Shown here: positions 1 to 9,564 of the stretch, one piece after another
Layout: the number at the start of each line of letters is the position of its first letter
Position numbering within the stretch: the first letter of the stretch is position 1
Assembly: GCA_965277595.1 (NCBI GenBank)
Contig: CBDIDH010000002.1
Location: 4,278,001-4,342,000 of the forward strand
From: CBDIDH01 sp965277595
GTDB taxonomy: Bacteria; Planctomycetota; Planctomycetia; Isosphaerales; Isosphaeraceae
DNA length: 64,000 nt
Direction of reading: 5' to 3'
The notes under the pieces: model-generated
What the model was told of the DNA's origin: nothing
Databases searched by the model: none
Seen by the model: only the letters and a program-made list of their open reading frames with translations
Program-made: the position numbers and the translations under genes

Positions 1-2
1 CC

Positions 3-479
3 GGTTGCGATGATGGAGCCCTCGCGCCGTTACGTTCGCGGTGCGAGACGCTCGGGGTTGCCGATCGATTCACGTGGGTCGGCCACGTCTCGGGCGAAGA
101 GGCCCGGCGCGTCTGGGGCGCGGCGGATGCCTTTGTCTTGCCGAGCTACAGCGAGGGGTTCAGCATGGCCGTTCTCGAAGCCCTCGCCTGCCGCCTTCCG
201 GTTCTCATCACCTCGGCCTGCCATTTTTCCGAGCTTGGCGCGGCTGGAGGGGGCCTGATTGTCGAACCCGACAGCGCCGGAGTGACGGCCGGTTTGCGGA
301 CGCTTTGTGAAATGTCTGACTCCGATCGCGCGAATCTCGGCCGGAAGGGTCGGGCGGTCGTCGAGCGCGGATATACCTGGGATCAGCAGGCCCGACGACT
401 CGCCGAGGTTTACCGCTGGCTCTCGGGAGGCGGAGAAACGCCCGAGGCAGTTGTCTCGGCCGAGAATTCGAGTCGATGA
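3..479 (+). CDS. Glycosyltransferase family 4 (GT-B), C-terminal part
   Basis: The reading frame is open from the left window edge, so the N-terminal acceptor-binding half lies outside. The visible part is the nucleotide-sugar binding half of a GT4 enzyme: the stretch reading ADAFVLPSYSEGFSMAVLEA is the classic EX7E region (E-G-F-S-M then E-A) that contacts the donor sugar nucleotide, followed by a second Rossmann-type helix region and a C-terminal helix (WDQQARRLAEVYRWL) typical of the family end. It probably adds a sugar to a surface polysaccharide or lipid acceptor in the cytoplasm. The donor and acceptor cannot be read from the sequence. Two further glycosyltransferases follow, which suggests a cell-surface glycan locus extending to the left. 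Confidence 0.85.
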   Translation, partial: GCDDGALAPLRSRCETLGVADRFTWVGHVSGEEARRVWGAADAFVLPSYSEGFSMAVLEALACRLPVLITSACHFSELGAAGGGLIVEPDSAGVTAGLRTLCEMSDSDRANLGRKGRAVVERGYTWDQQARRLAEVYRWLSGGGETPEAVVSAENSSR

Positions 480-516
480 GCGGGACGCTGGGAATCACTT
501 GCCAGTTTGAGGATCG

Positions 517-575
517 ATGACCAATGACCAAGAAAATGTTTCATTGATCATTGGTCATTGGTCATTGGTCATTGG
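517..575. repeat. Intergenic inverted repeat built on TTGGTCAT units
   Basis: Positions 517-530 (ATGACCAATGACCA) are the exact reverse complement of 552-565, and the right arm continues as about three tandem copies of the 8-mer TTGGTCAT up to 575. The element lies between two glycosyltransferase genes, 60 bases upstream of the GT2 start. Similar words occur at 12880-12971 and 58183-58274, so this is a dispersed element. It could form a cruciform or RNA hairpin. It is translatable by chance in frame with the next gene, which is why a longer start for that gene should not be believed. Confidence 0.7.
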
Positions 576-636
576 AAATCGGAATCCGGCGTGTTCCGCA
601 GTCAAACTCTTTCTGAACGCAACGAGAGGGACCTCG

Positions 637-1563
637 ATGACGACGATGCCGAAGACCCGCAAGGCGCCTGTCAGTGTGATCGTGCCGGTCAAGAACGAGG
701 CGGAGAACCTCCGCAGGTGTCTCCCCGCGCTCGACTGGGCCGACGAGGTCTTCGTCGTCGACAGCGGAAGCACCGATGAGACCGTCGACGTGGCCGAATC
801 GTTCGGCGCGACGGTGGAACAGTTCGAATTCAACGGGATCTATCCCAAAAAGAAAAACTGGGCACTCGACAACCTCGACTTTCGCAACGATTGGGTCCTG
901 ATCGTCGACGCCGACGAGGTGGTCGTTCCCGAACTCGCCGAGGAAATCGCGCGTCGGACCGAGGCGAACGAGGCGGACGGCTTTTACCTCAACATGAAGT
1001 ATTATTTTCTGGGTCGCCGGATCAAGCATTGCGGATATGCCGAGGCCTGGAACCTTCGCCTCTTCAAGCACCGGCTCGGGCGTTACGAGAAGATGCCCGT
1101 CGCGCCGGGGGTCAAGACAGGCGACAACGAGGCGCATGAGCATGTCGAGCTAAACGGCCGGGTACTCCGCCTTGAGCACGAACTGGACCACCACGCCTAT
1201 CCGACGATCGCCGCCTGGGTGGAAAAGCACAACCGCTACGCCGTCTGGGAAGCGGAGATGTACGAGCGGTTCCTTCGCGAGCCGGTGCCGAAGTCGATCG
1301 GCAGAGGGAAGCGATTCAAGCGCCTCCTGAAGAAGGTCTACCTCCGACTTCCCTTCCGGCCGGTCGCGCGGTTCCTCTATGCGTATATTGCCCGACTCGG
1401 CTTTCTCGACGGCAAGCCGGGCCTGGTCTTCTGCACCCTGCTGGCCTTTTATGATTTCCTGGCCTGGGCGAATGTTTATGAAGGGCAGGTCTTGAAAAAC
1501 GCGAAACGGTCCGAACCGGCATCCACGCCCGCGCCGCGGACAACGGCGACGGCGGGAGTTTGA
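637..1563 (+). CDS. Glycosyltransferase family 2, WaaE/KdtX-like
   Basis: A 308-aa GT-A fold enzyme. The N-terminus (VSVIVPVKNEAENLRRCL) is the standard GT2 opening, DSGSTDET binds the nucleotide, and VDADEVV near residue 90 is the DxD-like metal site. The following PKKKNWAL and KYYFLGRRIKHCGY segments resemble the lipopolysaccharide-core glucosyltransferase WaaE group. The start at 637 is chosen because it has a GAGAGGG ribosome site 6 bases upstream and gives the normal family N-terminus; an in-frame ATG at 517 would translate the repeat element. It probably transfers glucose or a similar sugar to a core oligosaccharide in the cytoplasm. Substrate is inferred, family is clear. Confidence 0.85.
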   Translation: MTTMPKTRKAPVSVIVPVKNEAENLRRCLPALDWADEVFVVDSGSTDETVDVAESFGATVEQFEFNGIYPKKKNWALDNLDFRNDWVLIVDADEVVVPELAEEIARRTEANEADGFYLNMKYYFLGRRIKHCGYAEAWNLRLFKHRLGRYEKMPVAPGVKTGDNEAHEHVELNGRVLRLEHELDHHAYPTIAAWVEKHNRYAVWEAEMYERFLREPVPKSIGRGKRFKRLLKKVYLRLPFRPVARFLYAYIARLGFLDGKPGLVFCTLLAFYDFLAWANVYEGQVLKNAKRSEPASTPAPRTTATAGV

Positions 1564-1593
1564 ACCGAGGCGGGACGAGCGCGGTTTTTTCGG

Positions 1594-2724
1594 TCAAGGC
1601 GTCAGGGCGGAGTGAGTCAGGGAACGGGGCGTGAAGGTGGAATGGGAGTCGAGAGCCCTGGCGTAGACGTCGGCGAGCGAACGGGCCTCGGTGTCGGGAT
1701 GGTAGTCGCGGCGGATCAGGGAACGGCCCGAGTCGCCAAGGCATCGGGCTCGGGCGGGATCGGCGAGAAGTTCGAGAATCGAGCGCGAGAGCGCCCTGGA
1801 GTCTCCGGGGGTGACGCGGAGGCCGCAGCCGCCGTGTGAGACAAGGGCGCGAAGGCCGTCGATGTCCGAGGCGATCGAGGGAACCCCAAAAGCCAGCGCC
1901 GTGGCGAGCGTCCGGGCCACGGAAGGAACCAGCGAAGGCTGACAGAAGACGTCGAGAACGCTCCAGAAGCGAAGGCCGACGACGGGAATTCCGGCGAAGG
2001 TCACCCGGTCGGCGATCTTGAGGCGGTCGGCCCGGCGGCGGAGGTCGACCTCGTCCTCGCCCTGACCGGCAATCACGAACTCGGCGTCGATCCCGGCGTC
2101 AATCACCTGTCGCGCCGCATTGAGAAAGGTCGCGAATCCCGAGGCCGCCACGAGCGGACCCGCCGTGCCGATCACCGCGACAGGACGCTCGGCGTCGATC
2201 CGGGGCGGAACGTCGCGGGGCAAATTAGTCTCGGGAGCCTCGATGCCGGGGTTCACGGCGGCGATCCAGTCGGGGGGAATGCCAAGCTGCGCGGTCAGGT
2301 CGTCGGCGAGCTCGCGGCTCGTCGCGATCAGGCGACGACACCAGCGCCGGCTCAGGCGAAGCCGGCCGTCGTTCGGCACGAACTCGTCAATCGTCTGCAC
2401 GTAGGGGATTCGCCAGTGCTCGGCAATCGCCAGGCCAAGATCGCTTTGTCGCGATTGGAGGACGTGGCAGAGGTCGGGTCGGTTGAGTCGCTCGCCAAAC
2501 CGGAGGCCCCGGATGGACAGGGGCGCCCGCCAGCGTCGACCCAGGCCGGGACAGACGACGACCCGGTAATCCGCCGCCGCCTCGCCCGAGGCCGAGACGC
2601 AAAGCACCTGGGGAACCAGTCCTTGCGCTTCAAGGCGGTCGAGAAAAGGGCGGATCGACCAGCCCTCGTCATGGACGCCAAGGCGGCCGGCCAGCAGCAA
2701 GATCGATCGCGCGGGTACGGGCAT
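1594..2724 (-). CDS. Glycosyltransferase family 4 (GT-B)
   Basis: A 376-aa GT4 protein on the opposite strand, convergent with the GT2 gene. The N-terminal half carries an acceptor-type Rossmann domain (residues 1-170) with a D-E-F segment, then the donor domain begins near AVIGTAGPLVAASGF and runs through FVIAGQGEDEVDLRRRADRL and FAGIP. In the expected EX7E region the sequence reads CQPSLVPSVARTLATALAFGVP, so the first glutamate is replaced by a valine and the second by alanine/threonine; the enzyme may be divergent or use other residues. The start has GGAGG 7 bases upstream. A partner of the other two surface-glycan glycosyltransferases is likely. Confidence 0.8.
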   Translation of the reverse strand: MPVPARSILLLAGRLGVHDEGWSIRPFLDRLEAQGLVPQVLCVSASGEAAADYRVVVCPGLGRRWRAPLSIRGLRFGERLNRPDLCHVLQSRQSDLGLAIAEHWRIPYVQTIDEFVPNDGRLRLSRRWCRRLIATSRELADDLTAQLGIPPDWIAAVNPGIEAPETNLPRDVPPRIDAERPVAVIGTAGPLVAASGFATFLNAARQVIDAGIDAEFVIAGQGEDEVDLRRRADRLKIADRVTFAGIPVVGLRFWSVLDVFCQPSLVPSVARTLATALAFGVPSIASDIDGLRALVSHGGCGLRVTPGDSRALSRSILELLADPARARCLGDSGRSLIRRDYHPDTEARSLADVYARALDSHSTFTPRSLTHSALTP

Positions 2725-2943
2725 CGGTCGTCCTCCAGAAGGGAGTCGGACGTTCCGAGGTCGGTCAGGCTCTCAAAATCCGCAAGGAATTCGCCCGCAA
2801 CGACCCTGAGGCGGACGACTCTCGCAGGCTAACACAAGATGCCCGATCGGGGCAGAGGGAAATTTTACGCTCGAACGCATTACGCGGGGCTGTTGTCACG
2901 GACCCGAAAATGGGTTGAACCTGAAGGTTGGCTGACCCGGGCG

Positions 2944-2972
2944 TTGGAATCGGGGTGGGGGTGGCTTATAAT
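2944..2972 (+). promoter_or_regulatory. Predicted sigma-70 promoter of the MoxR operon
   Basis: TTGGAA at 2944-2949 and a perfect TATAAT at 2967-2972 are separated by 17 bases, in the 312-base region between the divergent glycosyltransferase and MoxR genes. This is the best consensus-like promoter in the left third of the window. Transcription would start about 55 bases upstream of the MoxR start codon. Confidence 0.5.
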
Positions 2973-3036
2973 CGGGGTTTGCTCGCGGAGGAAGTCACTG
3001 AGCGCGCGGCCTGACCTGCCCTTCGAAGGACCTCGC

Positions 3037-4014
<978 letters not shown>

Positions 4015-4039
4015 CGAACGGTAGAAGGGGCCTTTCCCG

Positions 4040-5425
4040 ATGAGGGCTCACGAGGCTCGGCCAAGACGCATTGAGTCGAGGCGGCGAATCAATGGCCTTG
4101 CGCGCCGATTCGTCCGTTTCCTCTGGCCGACGCAACGCCTGCTCTGGACGCGTGAGGGGATTATCTATGTGTCGATCTGGCTGGTCCTCCTGATCCTCGG
4201 GATGCAACAGCAGATTAACCTGATCCTGCTGGTCGCCGGTCTGGCGGCTGGGCCGGTCGTCGCCTCGTTTGTCGTCAGCGCCACGATGCTTAAAAAGCTG
4301 AAGGTCTCGCGGCGCGCGGCTCCTTACCTCTTCTCGGGCGATCCGCTCCGGCTCGACTACACACTGGAAAACTCGCGGCGCTGGGCCGCGGCGCTCGCCT
4401 TGACGGTCGAGGACGAGCTGGTCCCGGTCGACCGCGCCGTTTCGGGATCGGCGGGGGTTGCGACTCGGGTCTTCTTCAATCGCGTTCCCGGCCGAGGCCG
4501 GGCGCGGGTCCGCTGGCAAGGGGAAAGCCCGAAACGGGGCCGATATCGATTCCGAACCCTGGAGATCGTGACCCGTTCACCCTTCGGCCTGCTGGAGCGC
4601 CGGGTGACGCTCCATGAGCCGGGCCTGCTGATCGTTTATCCGCCCGTCGGCCGGTTAACCAGGCGCTGGCATCTCGTGAACAGGCAGGCAACCGAGACGC
4701 GCCGGGGTAAAAGTCACGCGCAATCGAACCAGCAACAGGAATATCACGGCCTGCGCGACTACCGGCCCGGTGACAGCCCGCGCTGGATTCACTGGCGAAC
4801 GACCGCCCGCCTCGGCCTGCCGATGGTCAAGGAGTTCGAGCAACAAAGCGAGCAAGACCTGGCGCTCTTGCTCGACCCGTGGTTGCCCCGGTCGAAGATC
4901 ACCGCCGAACAGCGCGAGGCCCTTGAACTGGCCGTTCAGTTCGTGGCGACGATCTGCCTGGAAACGTGTCGAAGGTCGGGCCGTCGCCTGCTCGTCGGCT
5001 GGACCGGACCGACTCCCGGCCTGAGGCAGGGCCCTGCCTCGGTCAAGCTCTTGCACGAGCTTCTTGAACAACTCGCCGTGCTTCACTCCTCGGCCGAGGG
5101 CACCCTCTCGGCGCTTCTGGATACCCTGCCGCCGTCGACCCTCCGCGAATCAAGCCTGGTCATCGTCTCGACCCGGCCGATCAACCTGATCGAAGAGGCA
5201 GAGCGTTCCGCGAGACTCTCGGGCCTGGCCTCGCGGAACCTGCTCAGCCGGGTCTTGCTGCTCGATGCCTCGCGGGGCGACCTCAACGACCTGGTTCAGT
5301 ACGATGGCACGTCATCGGCCACCGACCTGGAACGGCGCGAGCCTCCCGCCGACGTCCCGGAGTCGGCCGAGCTTACCAGACCGGTCGTCGCCTCGGGTCG
5401 AAACGGTAAGGAGGTAATCCCTTGA
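4040..5425 (+). CDS. DUF58 domain protein, membrane anchored
   Basis: A 461-aa protein with two membrane segments near residues 40-55 and 59-80, a beta-rich middle region, and the diagnostic DUF58 motif at about residues 237-252 (GLRDYRPGDSPRWIHW), followed by a VWA-like region with the LLDPW strand. DUF58 proteins are thought to be clients of MoxR ATPases and to act at the cell envelope; the exact role is not known. The stop codon overlaps the TTG start of the next gene by sharing TTGA, which indicates translational coupling within the MoxR-DUF58-transglutaminase operon. Confidence 0.9.
   Translation: MRAHEARPRRIESRRRINGLARRFVRFLWPTQRLLWTREGIIYVSIWLVLLILGMQQQINLILLVAGLAAGPVVASFVVSATMLKKLKVSRRAAPYLFSGDPLRLDYTLENSRRWAAALALTVEDELVPVDRAVSGSAGVATRVFFNRVPGRGRARVRWQGESPKRGRYRFRTLEIVTRSPFGLLERRVTLHEPGLLIVYPPVGRLTRRWHLVNRQATETRRGKSHAQSNQQQEYHGLRDYRPGDSPRWIHWRTTARLGLPMVKEFEQQSEQDLALLLDPWLPRSKITAEQREALELAVQFVATICLETCRRSGRRLLVGWTGPTPGLRQGPASVKLLHELLEQLAVLHSSAEGTLSALLDTLPPSTLRESSLVIVSTRPINLIEEAERSARLSGLASRNLLSRVLLLDASRGDLNDLVQYDGTSSATDLERREPPADVPESAELTRPVVASGRNGKEVIP
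5407..5417 (+). promoter_or_regulatory. Strong Shine-Dalgarno that fixes a TTG start
   Basis: TAAGGAGGTAA at 5407-5417 is a near-perfect anti-16S complement lying 4 bases before TTG at 5422. It sits inside the end of the DUF58 gene and explains how the transglutaminase gene starts at a TTG that overlaps the DUF58 stop. Confidence 0.75.
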
Positions 5426-7710
5426 GCTTTGCGAACCTCTACCGGTTAAGCTTCTACGCGATGCTCTTCTCAGCCACGCTGGTCCTCTGCGTGGATGCCG
5501 TCGACGTGCCCTATGCGGCAATCTTTCCGGCCGCCGTCGCAGTCGCCGGAGTCGCCGCGTTTCTGACCGTGGATCGCGACCGGGCCGTGGCCGTCAGCGA
5601 CGTCTCGCTCAACGTCCTGGCCATCGGCACGATTCCGCTCGCGGCGCTCGAATATCTCGTGATGGGTCCGACCCTCCTGCTTCAGGCGCTCGGGCACTGG
5701 CTGGTTTACCTTCAACTCATCCTGATGTTCCGGCCGAAATCGATTCTCGAAGACTGGGAACTCTTCGTCCTCGGCCTGGTTCAGGTGATGGTCGGCACGG
5801 TCGTCAGTCAGAGCGATCTGGTCGGCTTCGCGCTCTTCACCTGGGCGGTCTTGACGCTCTGGGTTCTTGGCCTCTTCTCGCTCGAACGCGACGCCTTCCG
5901 GGCACTCGGGCTCAAGCGGATGGCAACAGGCTCCGGCGGCGCGACGACTCCCGAGCTTTATCCAGGGCTCTTGAACGTCCCCTTCCTCCTCTCGGCGCTT
6001 CGGGTCACCTTGACGACGATGGCCCTTGGCGGGGTGATCTTCCTGGCGATGCCGAGACAGCAAACCCTGGCGATCGACCGCGGTGGCGAGGCCGGAGCAC
6101 AGCACCTGACCGGCTTTGACGACGAGGTGCAGCTTGGCCAGCTTGGTGAGATCCTCGAAAACGACAGCGTGGTGATGAGCATCGAGACCGTGGACGACGA
6201 CGGCAATCGGGTCGAACTGGAAGGCGAACCGCTCTGGCGCGGCGTGACGATGGCGAAGTATGAACGGGGCCGCTGGTTCCGTCAGGGGCGTCGACCCTCG
6301 GCCTTTCCCGTGTATTTTCCCGACCTCATCGACCCCGCCACCCAGCAGCCGCGCAAGTCCGTGAAGCAATTCATCAAGCTTGAGCCCAACGACTCGAACG
6401 CGCTTTTCGGGCTCCGGCCAATGCTCGAAGCCCGAAGCTCGCGGCGGTCCCGGCCCGATCTCAACGGGATCGATGGAACGATCAGCCGGACCGACGCCAG
6501 GCCAGGGCCGTATGACTACGAGGTCAAGTCGTGTCTCGTGAGCGACCTGCCCCAGCCCGGCGAACGACGTCCCGACGGGTTCACGAAAGAAGACCTCTTG
6601 CTCGCCGTTCCGAAGTCGATGCGCGACCGGCTCAAGGCCATCGCCGAGGCGGTGATCGAGTCAAAACTTCCCCCGGCTCGTCGCGGAGACGTCCCCGCCA
6701 AGGCTCGGGCGCTGGAGAGCTACCTCCGCGATTCAGGACAATTTTCGTACACTCTGAAGCTTGAGGTGAACGACGCCGCGATTGACCCGGTCCTGGACTT
6801 TCTGGTCAACCGAAAGTCGGGGCATTGCGAGTATTTCGCCAGCGCGCTCGCGCTCCTGTTGCGTTCTGTTGATGTCCCCACGCGCGTGGTCAACGGGTTC
6901 AAGGGAGGAGACTGGAACGACCTGGCGCGAGTGCTTTACGTCCGCCAGAAGCACGCGCATAGCTGGGTCGAGGCGTATCTCGGCGATGGTCCTCGCCCCG
7001 AACGAAGACCGCTCTGGATGACCCTGGACCCGACTCCGGGAAACGCCCGCGATGAGTCGGTCGCCCTCGTCGGCGGCTTCCGAGGCAAGTTCCGCCAGAT
7101 CACCGACCTGGTCCGTTATCTCTGGGTCTTTTACGTCGTTGGTTATAACTCCGACCGCCAGGACCGCCTGCTCTATCAGCCGATCCGCAACCTCATCGAG
7201 AAGGCCAAGGACGGTTTCTCGATCATGGCGGAGAATGCGCAGAAGCTTTACAGCCAGGTCAGGGCACTCCTGCACTTCGAGACCACTCGTTCGTTCATCA
7301 GCCCGCGCGGGTTCGCGGTCTCGTTCGTCGTCCTTTTCCTGCTGGCGATGATCGTGAAAGGATTGGCCTGGCTCGTCCATCGGTTCCTCCGCTGGGTTCG
7401 CGGCAGCGATGAGGAACTGGCCACGCAGACCGTCGGCGTGGCGCAGTATCGTCGGCTGACGACGCTGCTTGCCAGTTGCGGTCTGGAACGTCCCCCCGCC
7501 GAGACTCAGGACGAATTCGCGCGTCGGGCCACCGTCTTCCTGACGGCTCGGGGGTCGGACACCGAGCCCGTCGCCGATGTTCCGAGGCTCGTCGTCGACG
7601 CCTTTTACCGGGTCCGGTTCGGTCGACTCGCCCTCAATCCCTCGACACTTTTGAACCTGGAATCGCGGCTCGACGCTCTGGAAACGACCCTGAAGGCGAC
7701 TCAAGAGTAA
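5422..7710 (+). CDS. TgpA-like transmembrane transglutaminase (DUF3488-Transglut-DUF4129)
   Basis: A 762-aa membrane protein. The first 220 residues hold about six hydrophobic helices (DUF3488), then a long extracytoplasmic region carries the transglutaminase-like core: Cys469 in SGHCEYF, His513 in KHAHSWVEAY and Asp536 in LDPTPG form the expected triad. One more membrane helix lies near residues 633-655, and the C-terminus resembles DUF4129 (YRRLTTLLASCG...DEFARR). Such proteins crosslink or cleave peptides or act on cell-surface proteins in the periplasm. It is the third gene of the MoxR operon and starts at TTG coupled to the DUF58 stop codon. Substrate unknown. Confidence 0.92.
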   Translation: MSFANLYRLSFYAMLFSATLVLCVDAVDVPYAAIFPAAVAVAGVAAFLTVDRDRAVAVSDVSLNVLAIGTIPLAALEYLVMGPTLLLQALGHWLVYLQLILMFRPKSILEDWELFVLGLVQVMVGTVVSQSDLVGFALFTWAVLTLWVLGLFSLERDAFRALGLKRMATGSGGATTPELYPGLLNVPFLLSALRVTLTTMALGGVIFLAMPRQQTLAIDRGGEAGAQHLTGFDDEVQLGQLGEILENDSVVMSIETVDDDGNRVELEGEPLWRGVTMAKYERGRWFRQGRRPSAFPVYFPDLIDPATQQPRKSVKQFIKLEPNDSNALFGLRPMLEARSSRRSRPDLNGIDGTISRTDARPGPYDYEVKSCLVSDLPQPGERRPDGFTKEDLLLAVPKSMRDRLKAIAEAVIESKLPPARRGDVPAKARALESYLRDSGQFSYTLKLEVNDAAIDPVLDFLVNRKSGHCEYFASALALLLRSVDVPTRVVNGFKGGDWNDLARVLYVRQKHAHSWVEAYLGDGPRPERRPLWMTLDPTPGNARDESVALVGGFRGKFRQITDLVRYLWVFYVVGYNSDRQDRLLYQPIRNLIEKAKDGFSIMAENAQKLYSQVRALLHFETTRSFISPRGFAVSFVVLFLLAMIVKGLAWLVHRFLRWVRGSDEELATQTVGVAQYRRLTTLLASCGLERPPAETQDEFARRATVFLTARGSDTEPVADVPRLVVDAFYRVRFGRLALNPSTLLNLESRLDALETTLKATQE

Positions 7711-7783
7711 TCACGGCCCGAGTTGTCTTGCTTGCCGCCTCTTCAACGCCAACGTTAACGTCAATTTGAAGGAATGGATCGCC

Positions 7784-8806
7784 ATGCGAGTCGGTTTAGT
7801 GGGCTTCTCTGGAAGCGGCAAGAGCACACTGTTTGAGCTATTGACCGGGGCCAGGCCCGACCCGGGGAAAGTGCACAGCGGGCAGGTTGGAATCGCCACC
7901 CTCTCCGACCCCCGCCTCGAATTCCTCGCGGCGCTCCACAAGCCGAAAAAGGTGACGTCGGCGACGGTCGAACTGCTCGACACGCCCGGCCTGATGCCCG
8001 GCTCGCACGGCGATAACCCCCAGCGCCTTGCCCTGATCCGTGAAGGGGACGCCCTCCTGATCGTCCTCAACGCCTTCTCCGGCGGCGACCCGGCCGCCGA
8101 TCTCGCCGCCTTTCGCGGTGAAATTCTCTTCGCCGACCTCGGCGTCGTCACCAACCGCGCCGATCGCCTGGAAGCAAGTGTCAAGAAACCCAGGCCCAAC
8201 CGCGAGGCCGAACAGAAGGAGCTGGATGTTGTCCGGCGGGTTCTCGCCGCGCTCGAAAAAGGCGATCCGATCGCCTCGCTCGAACTGACCGACGAGGAAA
8301 AAAAGCCGATGCGGTCGTTCGGTCTCTTGACCGACAAGCCGCAGGTCGTGCTCGTGAACCTCACGCAGGGCGAGGAGATTCCCGCCGGCCTTCTGGGCAT
8401 TGCTCCCGAAGCCCTGGCGATCGACGCCAAGCTTGAACTGGAACTCTCGCAGCTTGATCCCGCCGAGCGCGAGGCGTTCATGGCCGACATGGGCATCACC
8501 GAGATGGGTCGCGACCGCATTATTCGAAAGGCGTATGACGCCGTCGGAATCATCACCTTCTTCACCGCGGGCGAACCTGAAGTCCGCGGCTGGAACGTCG
8601 AACGTGGCGGGTCGGCCGTCGACGCGGCGGGGAAGATTCATACCGACCTGGCCAAGGGGTTCATCCGGGCGGAGGTCACCGCCTTTGACGACCTCGCCCG
8701 GCTCGGCACGATGAAAGAGGTCAAAGCCAAGAACCTTCAGCGCCTCGAAGGCAAGGAATACGTCGTCAAGGACGGCGACATCATGTTCTTCCGCAGCGGA
8801 ATTTGA
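7784..8806 (+). CDS. OBG/YchF-type GTPase with C-terminal TGS domain
   Basis: A 340-aa P-loop GTPase. GFSGSGKST near residues 6-14 is the G1 loop and LLDTPGL is G3. The C-terminal third (FFTAGEPEVRGWNVERGGSAVDAAGKIHTD...GKEYVVKDGDIMFF) matches the TGS domain of YchF/OLA1 almost word for word. The normal G4 motif is replaced by VNLTQGEE, so nucleotide preference may differ, as is known for YchF which prefers ATP. The start at 7784 follows GAAGGA by 10 bases; a TTG at 7766 overlaps that ribosome site and is rejected. YchF proteins bind ribosomes and affect stress responses. It may be a divergent paralogue instead of the housekeeping copy. Confidence 0.85.
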   Translation: MRVGLVGFSGSGKSTLFELLTGARPDPGKVHSGQVGIATLSDPRLEFLAALHKPKKVTSATVELLDTPGLMPGSHGDNPQRLALIREGDALLIVLNAFSGGDPAADLAAFRGEILFADLGVVTNRADRLEASVKKPRPNREAEQKELDVVRRVLAALEKGDPIASLELTDEEKKPMRSFGLLTDKPQVVLVNLTQGEEIPAGLLGIAPEALAIDAKLELELSQLDPAEREAFMADMGITEMGRDRIIRKAYDAVGIITFFTAGEPEVRGWNVERGGSAVDAAGKIHTDLAKGFIRAEVTAFDDLARLGTMKEVKAKNLQRLEGKEYVVKDGDIMFFRSGI

Positions 8807-8821
8807 ATCTGTCTCGCTCGT

Positions 8822-9250
8822 TCAGGGCGTTCGCAAGATCGAGCCTGGCGAGAGAGGAGCATCGGGATCGTCAAGCCGATCGCGGTTGGCGAACCAGAGG
8901 GCCTTGCTCGCGGTCTCGGAACCGTAAACCCGCGCCGCGATGTCGGTCAGCGACTCGCCTTCGCGAACTTTCGTAAAAGGGCCACGCGGTTCGATCCGCT
9001 CGGCTTTCCTTCTGGAGGGTGCCGGCTCAGGTTGGACGACACGACGACTGACGGGAACGACCTGGACGTCGGCCCTGGCGACGACCGCGTGCGTGGGTGT
9101 CAGATCGGGCGCTTGAGCCTCGACGGGTTCAGCCTTCGCGGTCGGAAGTGCGATAGCGGGGGAAGGGGGTTCCGGCTGATAAAGCGCGACGGCGAAGAAG
9201 ATCACGACCAGGACACTGAGGCCAAAGCTGGCCCCGACATTCTCGTTCAT
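8822..9250 (-). CDS. Membrane-anchored LysM domain protein
   Basis: A 142-aa protein with one membrane segment close to the N-terminus (FGLSVLVVIFFAVALY), a Pro/Ala/Val-rich linker, and a single LysM domain at the C-terminus (VREGESLTDIAARVYGS...LSPGSILRTP). LysM domains bind peptidoglycan or chitin-like glycans, so the protein probably links the inner membrane to the cell wall. The start at 9250 is preferred because it puts the membrane helix at the normal position and has GGAG upstream; extending upstream adds 64 residues without family character. It faces away from the protease gene. Confidence 0.78.
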   Translation of the reverse strand: MNENVGASFGLSVLVVIFFAVALYQPEPPSPAIALPTAKAEPVEAQAPDLTPTHAVVARADVQVVPVSRRVVQPEPAPSRRKAERIEPRGPFTKVREGESLTDIAARVYGSETASKALWFANRDRLDDPDAPLSPGSILRTP

Positions 9251-9375
9251 GCGAACCGCTCCGCGATCGAATCCAGGTGTCGATTCAAGGTGCCGTGTCG
9301 TGGATATCGGACGGAGAATGACGCGCCTTGAGAAATTTTTTAAGGACGGGTGACCGGCCGTTAACGCCGAACAAC

Positions 9376-9395
9376 CTTTGCGGAATTCCGTAAAG
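9376..9395. promoter_or_regulatory. Imperfect 20-bp palindrome, possible operator
   Basis: CTTTGCGGAATTCCGTAAAG reads the same on both strands at 18 of 20 positions, centred on GGAATTCC. It lies between the divergent LysM and protease genes, about 80 bases upstream of the predicted protease promoter. It may bind a dimeric regulator; no regulator gene is adjacent. Confidence 0.3.
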
Positions 9396-9474
9396 AAGAA
9401 GACCCGGGTCAAAAGGGATTGAATGGCCAGGACCGAGAGCATTCAAGTTGCCTATCCGGCCGCGCGGGACGACC

Positions 9475-9503
9475 TTGTCCGTTGTGCGGATTCTGTCTAA
9501 GAT
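9475..9503 (+). promoter_or_regulatory. Predicted promoter of the protease gene
   Basis: TTGTCC at 9475-9480 and TAAGAT at 9498-9503 are spaced by exactly 17 bases and lie about 60 bases upstream of the ATG at 9565. The match to sigma-70 consensus is moderate. Confidence 0.35.
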
Positions 9504-9564
9504 AACAGGGTGTGGCGTCCCATCTCGGTCGGGATCGAATACCGATCAAACGGAACCTAATCTC

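Noticed and set aside
517..636. Longer N-terminus for the GT2 enzyme starting at 517
   Set aside because: It would translate the TTGGTCAT repeat into SLIIGHWSLVIG, and a better ribosome site precedes the ATG at 637.
7766..7783. TTG start for the YchF-like GTPase
   Set aside because: The codons from 7766 cover the GAAGGA ribosome site used by the ATG at 7784, and the family N-terminus begins at that ATG.
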